Assembly: GCA_947165595.1 (NCBI GenBank)
Contig: CAMVAV010000003.1
Coordinates: 1-64,000 of the forward strand
Direction: 5' to 3'
DNA from: an uncultured Clostridia bacterium
GTDB taxonomy: Bacteria; Bacillota; Clostridia; Oscillospirales; Oscillospiraceae
DNA length: 64,000 nucleotides
The position numbers and the translations under genes were made by a program. The notes beneath the pieces were generated by a model, which was given only the letters and a program-made list of their open reading frames with translations, did no database searches and was not told the DNA's origin. Positions within the stretch are counted from its first letter, which is position 1. Each line of letters opens with the position of its first letter. Positions 10,565 to 18,589 of the stretch are shown piece by piece.

Positions 10565-11397
10565 TTTTCACCGCTCTCTCCCTGCTTCGCCCCGCATGCG
10601 GAAGGCTCCGCTTTCGCGCCGCTCTCCGGGGCGGAAGGCTCTTCCACGACTTTCTCCTTCGCCGCGGAAAGCGCTGTCTCATTTTTCTCTGCGCCCTTCT
10701 CTGCCGGCGCGCCGCCGTATTCCTCGCGGATGTCAATGTACTTCTCCTGAGCGCCGTCTGTCCGCTCCATCGCGTAGAGCTCGTCATAGGTGTGGAAGTC
10801 ACGGCCCAGGCGCTTTGCCCGCTTCTGGTGGATCAGTCCCAGCAGGAACAGGACGCCCGCGATGGTCAGATCGATCATCGGATCGTGGTAGATTCTGAAA
10901 TAGACAACGGCGAACACGAGCGCCGCGCCAAGGGCCGGAGCCAGGATCGAGACCATGAAGCGCACCGCGCTGCGCAGGCCGGGCTTTTTGATGATTGCCG
11001 ACAGGATGCTGCTGACGGCGAACAGGACGCACTCCCCCAGAAAAACAAAGGAGACGAAGAGAAACAGCTTCAGCACCGGATTCCCGATCCGGTCCTCCAG
11101 CAGGAAAATTCCCGCCGCGCCGGACAGGCAGCCCCCTGCCAGCAATATCAGCGTGAAGAAATACCGATAACCCTGGAAGCAGAGCAGAAGGCCCGTCAGG
11201 ATCGCAAGGATCGTGAGCAGGAACATCACCACGTCCTGCGTAAAATACATTTCTGTTTGAAAGACCGGGAGCGTAAAGTTCAGGTCCTCCGCACGAAACG
11301 TTGTAAACCGTGAGATCAGGCCGTTGAGATCAACCGCCCGCAGCCGATCGAGCAGCCCGGCATATAGTGCCTGAAGCTGAATGAGTATGTCGTTCAT
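10552..11397 (-). CDS. multi-pass membrane protein, first gene of the exopolysaccharide operon
   Basis: several predicted TM segments and a charged C-terminal tail; overlaps the VTC gene start by 13 bp. Confidence 0.7.
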   Translation of the reverse strand: MNDILIQLQALYAGLLDRLRAVDLNGLISRFTTFRAEDLNFTLPVFQTEMYFTQDVVMFLLTILAILTGLLLCFQGYRYFFTLILLAGGCLSGAAGIFLLEDRIGNPVLKLFLFVSFVFLGECVLFAVSSILSAIIKKPGLRSAVRFMVSILAPALGAALVFAVVYFRIYHDPMIDLTIAGVLFLLGLIHQKRAKRLGRDFHTYDELYAMERTDGAQEKYIDIREEYGGAPAEKGAEKNETALSAAKEKVVEEPSAPESGAKAEPSACGAKQGESGEKCLT

Positions 11398-11448
11398 ATT
11401 CTTCCGTCCTTGTCCGGCCAACGCAGATAAAAACTATATTATTTTTTT

Positions 11449-11476
11449 ATTATACAGCTTTTTCGATACAAATCAA
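11449..11476 (-). promoter_or_regulatory. candidate sigma-A promoter of the exopolysaccharide operon
   Basis: minus strand TTGATT-16 bp-TATAAT upstream of 11397. Confidence 0.6.
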
Positions 11477-11519
11477 CAAGCAGAATTGGCATCGCAAACC
11501 TACACAAAATTGGCATCGC

Positions 11520-11990
11520 AAGCCCTCATAAAGGGCAGGAAACCTACATTTGGCTGGAAAAAGACCGCTGGTTCATCACTGCCAAGGGCGATTTTGTTTT
11601 TGCGCTCACCATCGCGGCGGCGGGCTCGGTGGCGGTTTCCTCCGTTCCCGGAGGCGGCGCGGCGATGGAGACGATGGTGATTTCCTCCTTTGGCTTTCCG
11701 GCGCTTGTCCTGCCCGTGCTGCTGATGATGACGATCCATTACAGCGGAAGCTGGGGCAGCGACGGCGACTGCTCGCCGGAACATAATCTTGAGGACGCGG
11801 AGACGGCGTTGGACTATGTGCTGCACCGGCTCGCTGGATCGCTATACGCCGGACCAATATTTCTGTGCGCCGCTGCGCAGGGCCGTGCGGGAGGCGGGCG
11901 GCACGCAGCTTGCCTGCGTCAGCTATCCGACCGACCATTTCTTCGCGGATTATCGGCTGACGGTCGCGCGGAATGTGGCGGATTTTTTAA
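11520..11990 (+). pseudogene. decayed ORF region; 3' part resembles the C-terminus of an alpha/beta hydrolase
   Basis: YTPDQYFCAPLRRAVREAGGTQLACVSYPTDHFFADYRLTVARNVADFL in one frame, upstream sequence continues in another frame, no intact start. Confidence 0.5.
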
Positions 11991-12154
11991 GGAAGCGCTG
12001 ATTAAATCAACGTGTGCGGATTGGCGAGCAGATTTTTCGTCTTGCAAGCCAAAAAGCCGCAGGAATACTAACGTATTTCAAGGATTTTTGGCGCAGTCAA
12101 GACGGAAAAGATGCCGTCAAGACGTGCGCGGGGATTTATTCAGCGCTTCCTTAA
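11987..12154. mobile_element. MITE-like foldback element (168 bp)
   Basis: ends TTAAGGAAGCGCTGATTAAATC / GATTTATTCAGCGCTTCCTTAA are inverted repeats; inner arms (TTTTTCGTCTTG.../...CAAGACGGAAAA) and the centre AATACTAACGTATT are also inverted about 12070.5; no ORF. Confidence 0.75.
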
Positions 12155-12200
12155 CGTCCGTCGACCGGCGCTCAGCCTGACGAAGCTTTCCGACAATGAC

Positions 12201-12239
12201 AAATCCGCAGGAGCGATAACGAAACGCTCCTGCGGATTT
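12201..12239 (-). terminator. intrinsic terminator hairpin downstream of the NSS transporter
   Basis: AAATCCGCAGGAGCG-9 nt-CGCTCCTGCGGATTT perfect 15-bp stem. Confidence 0.8.
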
Positions 12240-12264
12240 GATCTTTCGTAAAGGTTTCATTCCT

Positions 12265-13647
12265 TCACAGCACGCCGAGCGAGGTGAGCGCGACGAAGAA
12301 GGTCGCGACCGGCGCGACATAGCGCAGGAGGAAGAGCCACAGCCCTTTCCACGCGAACGCGCCGTTCTTCTCCACCTCCGCGAGCACGGCGTCCGGCTTC
12401 CACACCCAGCCGATGAAGAGCACCATAAAGAGCGCGCCGAACGAGAGGAACACGTTTTCTCCGAGGAAGTCCACCGAGTCGAGCATATCCATGCCCGCGA
12501 AGCGCTCGCCGAGCCATGCGAGCGGATGGACGCCGGAGAGCGGGCCGTAGCCGAGCGACACGGGAACGGAGAGCACGAAGGACAGCAGGCAGGACGCCGC
12601 CGTGGACTTTTCCGTGCTCCATTTCAAATGCTCCGTGCCGATGGGGACGAGCGCGCCGGTGATGCCGATGCTCGTCGAGAGCCCCGCCGCAAACGCGGAG
12701 ACGAAGAAGATGAAGCCGAAGACATTGCCGCCCGGCATGTCGGCAAAGACGCTCTTGAGCGTGATGAAGAGGAGTCCCGGCCCCGAAGTCGGATCAAGGC
12801 CGTAGGCAAACACCGCCGGCATGATGGCAAGGCCCGCGAGCATCGCGACGATCATGTCCGCGATGGGAATGGCGATCGCCTGACGCGGGATGTTCGTCTC
12901 GTCCGGCATGAAGGACGAGAGGAAGATGTTCGTGCCGAAGCCGATGTTGATGGAGAACCACATCTGCACCACCGCCAGCGAGAACACGCCGAAGAAGCCG
13001 ATCTCGCGGAACGCCGCCATGTTCGGCTCGAACATGTACTTGAGGCCCCCGACCGCGCCGGGGAGTGTGCAGCTGCGCACGGCGACGATCACGAGCATGA
13101 TGAACAGCACGGGCAGCAGCACCCTGCAGGCTTTCTCGTAGCCTCTGGCGAAGTCGCTGCGGATGATGAAATACGTCAGTCCCAGCACGATCGCCGTCCA
13201 GACGAGCGGCTCGACCGGCGCGGAGATCGTCGCGCCGAAGAACGCCGCGCCGTCCGCCGCGGCGAAGCCGCCGACGCCGAAGATCGCGAGGAAATAGAGG
13301 CACATGTACTTCATCAGATAGCCCACGATCAGCGCGTAGAAGCCCATGACGAGAATGCAGGTAATCTCGTGCAGCCAGCCGACGAAGCCCCATTTTTTGT
13401 TCACCGCCTCATACGCCCTGACCGGCCCGACGCGGAACCTGCGCCCGAAGCCGTACTCCGCGATGACGATGGGGATACCGACGGCAAACACCGCGACGAG
13501 ATAGATCACGAGGAACGGGAAGCCGCCGCCGCGCCCCATCTTGAACGGGAAGCCCCAGAGGTTGCCGAGGCCCACCGCGCCCGCGACGTTCGCGAGGAAG
13601 AAGCCCAGCGTGCCCGAAAAGTTGCTGCGTTTGCCCTGCTGTTTCAT
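12265..13647 (-). CDS. neurotransmitter:sodium symporter family transporter
   Basis: NVAGAVGLGNLWGFPFKMGRGGGFPFLVIYL signature, about 11 TM segments. Confidence 0.92.
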   Translation of the reverse strand: MKQQGKRSNFSGTLGFFLANVAGAVGLGNLWGFPFKMGRGGGFPFLVIYLVAVFAVGIPIVIAEYGFGRRFRVGPVRAYEAVNKKWGFVGWLHEITCILVMGFYALIVGYLMKYMCLYFLAIFGVGGFAAADGAAFFGATISAPVEPLVWTAIVLGLTYFIIRSDFARGYEKACRVLLPVLFIMLVIVAVRSCTLPGAVGGLKYMFEPNMAAFREIGFFGVFSLAVVQMWFSINIGFGTNIFLSSFMPDETNIPRQAIAIPIADMIVAMLAGLAIMPAVFAYGLDPTSGPGLLFITLKSVFADMPGGNVFGFIFFVSAFAAGLSTSIGITGALVPIGTEHLKWSTEKSTAASCLLSFVLSVPVSLGYGPLSGVHPLAWLGERFAGMDMLDSVDFLGENVFLSFGALFMVLFIGWVWKPDAVLAEVEKNGAFAWKGLWLFLLRYVAPVATFFVALTSLGVL

Positions 13648-13659
13648 TTCATCACAACC

Positions 13660-14571
13660 TTATGCGTACAGATTTTTGCTGAAATAGCGGTCGCCGCGGT
13701 CAGGCAGGATGACGACCACGTTCCCCTGCGCGCCCTGCACGATGAGCTTCTGCGCCGCCGCGAGCGCCGCGCCGGAGGAAGAGCCCGCGAAGATGCCCTC
13801 CTTCGCCGCCAGCTCCCGCGCTCCCGCGAACGCCTCGGCGTCGGTGATCTTCACCACGGCGTCCACGAGCGACATGTCCATCGTATCGGCGATAAAATCG
13901 TTTCCGATGCCCTCGATGTCGTAGTCGGCGTGCTCGCCGCCGCCCATCGTCGAGCCGACGGGGTCGGCGAGGATGCCGCGCACGTCGGGGTTCCGCTCCT
14001 TTAAGCAGCGCACGACGCCGCTGTAGGTGCCGCCGCTGCCCGCGCCCGCGACGAGGTAGTCGATCTTCCCGTCCAGCGCGTCCCAGATCTCCGGTCCCGT
14101 CGTATCGTGATGGATCTGCGGATTTGCGGGGTTCTTGAACTGCGAGAGCGAGATCGCGCCGGGAATGGAGGCAAGCAGCTCCTCCGCCTTTGCCGACGCG
14201 CCGAGCATTCCGCCCTCGCGCGGCGTGTTGACGATCTCCGCGCCGAGGGCGCGCATGAGCGTCTGCTTCTCCTGCGAGAACTTGTCCGGCACGACGAAGA
14301 TGACGCGATAGCCGCGATTGAGCGCCGCGAACGCGATGCCGAGGCCGGTGTTGCCCGCCGTTGCCTCCACGATGGCGCCGCCGGGGCGGATGCGCCCGGT
14401 GCGCTCCGCGTCGTCGAGCATTGCCTGACCGACGCGATCCTTCACGCTGCCCGCGGGGTTCCACAGCTCCAGCTTGGCAAAAAGGCTCACGCCCTCCGGT
14501 GCGCGGATATGGTTGAGCTTCACCAGCGGCGTGCTGCCGATCAGCTCTTGCATGGATTCATAATACTTCAT
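13660..14571 (-). CDS. mccA: PLP-dependent cysteine synthase / O-acetylserine-dependent cystathionine beta-synthase
   Basis: IGSTPLVKLN, NPAGSVKDRVG, EATAGNTGLGIAFAA, SGSSSGAA-type motif; paired with cystathionine gamma-lyase. Confidence 0.85.
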   Translation of the reverse strand: MKYYESMQELIGSTPLVKLNHIRAPEGVSLFAKLELWNPAGSVKDRVGQAMLDDAERTGRIRPGGAIVEATAGNTGLGIAFAALNRGYRVIFVVPDKFSQEKQTLMRALGAEIVNTPREGGMLGASAKAEELLASIPGAISLSQFKNPANPQIHHDTTGPEIWDALDGKIDYLVAGAGSGGTYSGVVRCLKERNPDVRGILADPVGSTMGGGEHADYDIEGIGNDFIADTMDMSLVDAVVKITDAEAFAGARELAAKEGIFAGSSSGAALAAAQKLIVQGAQGNVVVILPDRGDRYFSKNLYA

Positions 14572-15728
14572 TGCAATTTGCTCCCTTCGATTGCCTGCGT
14601 CAGGTCGTCGCGCAGGTCGTTCCAGTTTTCAATGCCGATGGAAAGGCGGATGAGTCCGTCCGTGATGCCGACCTTTTCCCGCACCTCGCGGGGAATGGAG
14701 GCGTGCGTCATGCTCGCGGGATGGCACACCAGCGACTCGACGCCGCCCAGGCTCTCGGCAAGCGCGATAAGCTTAAGCGAAGAGAAGAATCTGCGGATGT
14801 CATAACCGTCCTCCAACTCGAAGGAGATCATCGCGCCGCCGTTTTTTGCCTGAGCGCGGTTGATCTCGTAGCCCTGCGCGCAGGGGAGACCGGGATAGTA
14901 GACCTTCTTGACCGCCGGATTCCCCTTGAGCCACGCGGCGGCCTGCTCCGCGTTTGCGACGTGCTTGTCCATGCGCACGGCGAGCGTTTTGATCCCGCGC
15001 AGCAGCAGGAACGAGTCGAACGGCCCCAACACGCCGCCCGTCGCGTTCTGCAAAAACGCCAGCCGTTCCGCAAGCTCCTTGTCCTTCACGACGGCGAGAC
15101 CCGCCACCACGTCGCTGTGCCCGCCGAGGTACTTTGTCGCGCTGTGGACGACAATATCCGCGCCGAGTTCGATGGGGCGCTGCAAATACGGCGTCATGAA
15201 CGTGTTGTCCACGATGGTGAGCGCGCCGTGCCGCTTTGCGAGCTCCGCGACCGCCGCAAGGTCGGTGACGGTCAGCAGCGGGTTTGCGGGGCTTTCGACC
15301 AGCACCGCCTTCACCTCCGGCGTCAGCGCCGCCTCCAACGCGGCGAGGTCGGTGGTGTCCGCGATGGAACAGGAAAGGCCAAAGCGCCGGAACACCTTAT
15401 CCAATACGCGGTACGTTCCGCCGTAGACGTTGGAGGAGATCACGACCCGGTCGCCGCTTTGAAAGAGCTGCAAGACCGCTGTGATCGCCGCCATGCCGGA
15501 GGCGAACGCGAAGCCCGCTGCGCCGCCCTCCAGCTCCGCGATCAGCGCTTCGAGCGCCGCGCGGGTGGGATTGCCGGTGCGGGAATACTCCCAGCCCGTG
15601 TTCTGCCCGAGACCGCTTTGCTCGTAGGTCGAGGTCTGGTAGATCGGCACGTTGACAGCGCCGGTCGTTTTGTCGCCGTAGACGCCGCCGTGGATCACGG
15701 CGGATTCGATGCTCTGATAGCTTGCCAT
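14568..15728 (-). CDS. mccB: cystathionine gamma-lyase/synthase (Cys/Met metabolism PLP enzyme)
   Basis: IYQTSTYEQSGLG, YSRTGNPTRAALE, SATKYLGGHSDVVAG; AAGGAG SD before the internal ATG at 15728. Confidence 0.88.
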   Translation of the reverse strand: MASYQSIESAVIHGGVYGDKTTGAVNVPIYQTSTYEQSGLGQNTGWEYSRTGNPTRAALEALIAELEGGAAGFAFASGMAAITAVLQLFQSGDRVVISSNVYGGTYRVLDKVFRRFGLSCSIADTTDLAALEAALTPEVKAVLVESPANPLLTVTDLAAVAELAKRHGALTIVDNTFMTPYLQRPIELGADIVVHSATKYLGGHSDVVAGLAVVKDKELAERLAFLQNATGGVLGPFDSFLLLRGIKTLAVRMDKHVANAEQAAAWLKGNPAVKKVYYPGLPCAQGYEINRAQAKNGGAMISFELEDGYDIRRFFSSLKLIALAESLGGVESLVCHPASMTHASIPREVREKVGITDGLIRLSIGIENWNDLRDDLTQAIEGSKLQ

Positions 15729-15757
15729 CGCAAAAGCTCCTTCTCTGTAAAATAAAT

Positions 15758-15790
15758 CCCGCCCGTTCACCCAGAGAGTGACCAGACGGG
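15758..15790 (-). terminator. candidate attenuator terminator in the mccBA leader
   Basis: minus strand CCCGTCTGGTCACTCTCTGGGTGAACGGGCGGG folds into an imperfect 12-bp stem followed by ATTTATTTT. Confidence 0.55.
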
Positions 15791-15837
15791 AATGAAATCG
15801 TGTGCCGCGCGCAGGATGACGCCGCATCTCCCGCCTG

Positions 15838-15903
15838 TCAACATCGACAGAACATGCAGCACAGGAAGGAAAAACGAAAATATGCGGAAAACGAGTCGTA
15901 CAT
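15838..15903 (-). CDS. cysteine-rich leader peptide MYDSFSAYFRFSFLCCMFCRC*
   Basis: 21-codon ORF after AGGGG SD, 4 Cys codons in the last 7 codons, between promoter and mccB. Confidence 0.65.
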   Translation of the reverse strand: MYDSFSAYFRFSFLCCMFCRC

Positions 15904-15948
15904 TTTGAAAGCCCCTAAATAACTATAAAGTCGATTAAGTTAATAGGT

Positions 15949-15977
15949 ATTATACAAGGCGAAGGCTGATTTGTCAA
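15949..15977 (-). promoter_or_regulatory. consensus promoter of the leader-mccBA transcript
   Basis: minus strand TTGACA-17 bp-TATAAT. Confidence 0.85.
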
Positions 15978-16081
15978 GCCCCAAATAGTATTTTTCCGCG
16001 ATATCATCGCTGACCTTGAAAAGAGCTTCGCGGCGGTTTGACAGGACACCTCACTTTTGCCATAGTATCTCCAAGGGTCGA

Positions 16082-16112
16082 CGCCCGCGCGGCATTATTT
16101 GCCGCGCGGGCG
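16082..16112 (-). terminator. GC-rich hairpin downstream of the radical SAM gene
   Basis: CGCCCGCGCGGCA-TTATT-TGCCGCGCGGGCG perfect 13-bp stem; weak T-tract. Confidence 0.6.
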
Positions 16113-16131
16113 TTTGCCGCAATATATATCG

Positions 16132-16737
16132 TTATCCTTCCCAGGCCCGGATGCGATACTTCGCGCCGATCGCGCGGCAGAGCTCCGCGCAGCGCGCCTC
16201 CTGTTCCTTCGTGAGCGTTGTGTCCACCGTCGTGAGCACCACGTTCGGCACATAGCGCACGCACTCCTTCGCGAAGCTCAGCATCGCGTCGAAGGACTGC
16301 TCGCCGAATTTCGGGCGCACGAGCTTCAAATAGGCGTCCTTGTCCGGCGTGTTGAGGCTGATCGACACGGTGTCCGCCAGTCCCTCCAGCTCCGGCGCGA
16401 TGTCGCGCCCGTTGATCAGCGCGCCGAGTCCGTTCGTATTGATGCGCACGGGCTTGCCCCACGTTTCCTTGACGTATTTTGCCACGCGCAGCAGGAGGTC
16501 GAGGCGCTCGGTCGGCTCTCCGAAGCCGCAAAACACCACCTCGCGAAACGCGTCCATGTCGAAGCGGCCGAACTCCGCCGCGACCGTCTCAAAGTCCGGC
16601 TCCTCCCTGAGCCAGAGCGAATCGGATTCGCCCACGCGGTCCATCGTCTGCCGCAGGCAGAACGTGCACGCGCAGGGGCAGCGGTTGGTCAGATTGACAT
16701 ACAGATTGTCATGTACCTTGTAAAGGATGTTATTCAT
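16132..16737 (-). CDS. TatD-family-associated-type radical SAM protein
   Basis: LYVNLTNRCPCACTFCLRQ Cx3Cx2C motif, GFGEPTERLD, RINTNGLG. Confidence 0.8.
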   Translation of the reverse strand: MNNILYKVHDNLYVNLTNRCPCACTFCLRQTMDRVGESDSLWLREEPDFETVAAEFGRFDMDAFREVVFCGFGEPTERLDLLLRVAKYVKETWGKPVRINTNGLGALINGRDIAPELEGLADTVSISLNTPDKDAYLKLVRPKFGEQSFDAMLSFAKECVRYVPNVVLTTVDTTLTKEQEARCAELCRAIGAKYRIRAWEG

Positions 16738-17599
16738 TGCCCTTCTCCCATTTCAGCTTTCCCAGCACTTCCTCGAAGCATACGCCGTCAGTTGTCGGGA
16801 TATCGAGTTCTATCGAGCGCAGGATGCACTTTTTCACGAACGCCGATGCGCGGCGCACCGAGCGGTCGAACGGCACGCCGTTGACCGCGTCGGCAATGAC
16901 GACGGATGCGAAAACGTCGCCCGTGCCGCTGCGCGACTCGCCCGCGCGGTGCTGACGGGTCAGCGACGGCGCGCCGCCGTCCGCGCAACTCAGGTTCGCG
17001 ATGAATTCGCCCTGCGGGATACCCGTGACCACGATCTTCCGCGGCCCCAGCGCCTTGAGCCGCGTCAAAATCTCGTCAAGCTCCCGGCGCGTCCATTTCC
17101 GTTCGTGGTAGGGCATATCCGTCAGGATGCACGCCTCCGTCAGATTCGGCGTGATGATGTCCGCGCGCCGGACAAGCTCCCGCATGGCGCGGCACATCTC
17201 GTCCGTATAGCTGCTGTAGACCTTGCCATAATCTCCCATCACGGGGTCGACACAGACGATCGTGCCGGCGTCGGAGAAGCCGGACAGGAACCGCCCGACC
17301 AGCGCGAACTGCTCCGCCGAACCGAGAAAACCCGTCAAAATACCGTTGAAGCGAAGACGGAGCTTTTTCCATTCGTCCGTGTACGCCGTGAAATGCTTTG
17401 TGTAATCGTCAAGAAAAAAGCTGGGGTAGCCCGTGTGGTTGGAGAGGATCGCGGTCGGCACGGCGCAGCACTGCACGCCGAGGCGTGAGATGACCGGGAT
17501 CGACACCGCCAGCGAGCAGCGCCCGAAGCCGGTCATATCATTGATCACGGCAATCTTTTTCTGCCGGTTGTGATCCGGCGGCATCGGCTTATCCGGCAT
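16730..17599 (-). CDS. pdxY: pyridoxal/pyridoxamine kinase (PfkB/ribokinase fold)
   Basis: INDMTGFGRCSLAVSIPVISRLGVQCCAVPTAILSNHTGYPSF, VCVDPVMGDYGKVY, RSGTGDVFASV. Confidence 0.88.
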   Translation of the reverse strand: MPDKPMPPDHNRQKKIAVINDMTGFGRCSLAVSIPVISRLGVQCCAVPTAILSNHTGYPSFFLDDYTKHFTAYTDEWKKLRLRFNGILTGFLGSAEQFALVGRFLSGFSDAGTIVCVDPVMGDYGKVYSSYTDEMCRAMRELVRRADIITPNLTEACILTDMPYHERKWTRRELDEILTRLKALGPRKIVVTGIPQGEFIANLSCADGGAPSLTRQHRAGESRSGTGDVFASVVIADAVNGVPFDRSVRRASAFVKKCILRSIELDIPTTDGVCFEEVLGKLKWEKGNE

Positions 17600-18119
17600 A
17601 GTGCAGCACCCTTGTCCTTTCCAGGGCGACGCCGACCGCATAGAATAGAACGATCCCGACGATCCCCTCCGCCGTGAGCCCCGGAATCTGGAGCGCTCCG
17701 GCTGCGACGGAGCCGTACAGAACGGAACCTGCGGCAAAGTAGCCAAAGATCATTTCGGCGACAGCGGCAAGGCAAGCAAAAAATACGCGCGGCTGCCGCC
17801 AACGCGGCATATGCTCTGCAGGAGACCCGGCGATCCATGCGCAGAGCAGCCCCATCAGCGATTTGATGACCAGCGTCGGCAGCGTCCATGCCGGGTAGCT
17901 TGTCAGATCCGCAAGCGCGGAGCCGAGACCGCCGGCGATCGCGCCGGTTTTTGGCCCGTAATAGACTGCGACGAGCAGGATCAGGGCGTTCCCGAGATGC
18001 GCGTATCCGAGCGGGATGGGAAACTGCAAAACGCGCGTACCGACAAACACCAGCGTGATGCACAGCGCGTTCAAGGCAATCGCCGCCGCTTCACTTTTGC
18101 GATTAAACCGACTTTCCAT
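17589..18119 (-). CDS. ECF transporter S component (probable vitamin B6-type, from context)
   Basis: YAHLGNALILLVAVYYGPKTGAIAGGLGSALADL; overlaps pdxY start. Confidence 0.8.
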   Translation of the reverse strand: MESRFNRKSEAAAIALNALCITLVFVGTRVLQFPIPLGYAHLGNALILLVAVYYGPKTGAIAGGLGSALADLTSYPAWTLPTLVIKSLMGLLCAWIAGSPAEHMPRWRQPRVFFACLAAVAEMIFGYFAAGSVLYGSVAAGALQIPGLTAEGIVGIVLFYAVGVALERTRVLHYAG

Positions 18120-18589
18120 GGTATCCTCCCAGCCATAGCCGACTTAGGCCATTGACAATATGTATTTTACGGATGATACAATACACTGCGGCTGGATATA
18201 TTACAACTACCAATTTAATAAAATTTTATATGACCAGAATGCTTTGAACAAGCAGTTCAAACGGTGTAACTTCTTAAAGCCTATTGACATAGCAGGCTGA
18301 TAAGGTTTAGAGTTGGTGACGCGCTTGGCAAACAGAGGCGGAAATTATCCGGAGGGGCGCAAGACCAAAAAGCAAAAGGCGGACGGTTGATTCATGGAAA
18401 TCGATATCACCTTGGAAACGCTGATCTCGTATCAAAAGGACGGCGTTGCGCACAGCTTTAGCGTTTAAGATCCGATTCGTTTTCGTCGGGCATAGGCACA
18501 TCGGCAATATAAAACCGCCTCAAAAAACTCAATTTTTTGTTTACTTTCTTCACTTCTCGAGTTATACTACCATCGAGGAGTTGATTTAC

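Noticed and set aside
11485-11530. Direct repeat AATTGGCATCGCAA (two copies)
   Set aside because: Only two short copies in decayed sequence; no associated structure or gene.
15728-15977. T-box or S-box riboswitch upstream of mccBA
   Set aside because: No AGGGTGGNACCGCG T-box sequence or SAM riboswitch core found; the short leader fits peptide-based attenuation better.
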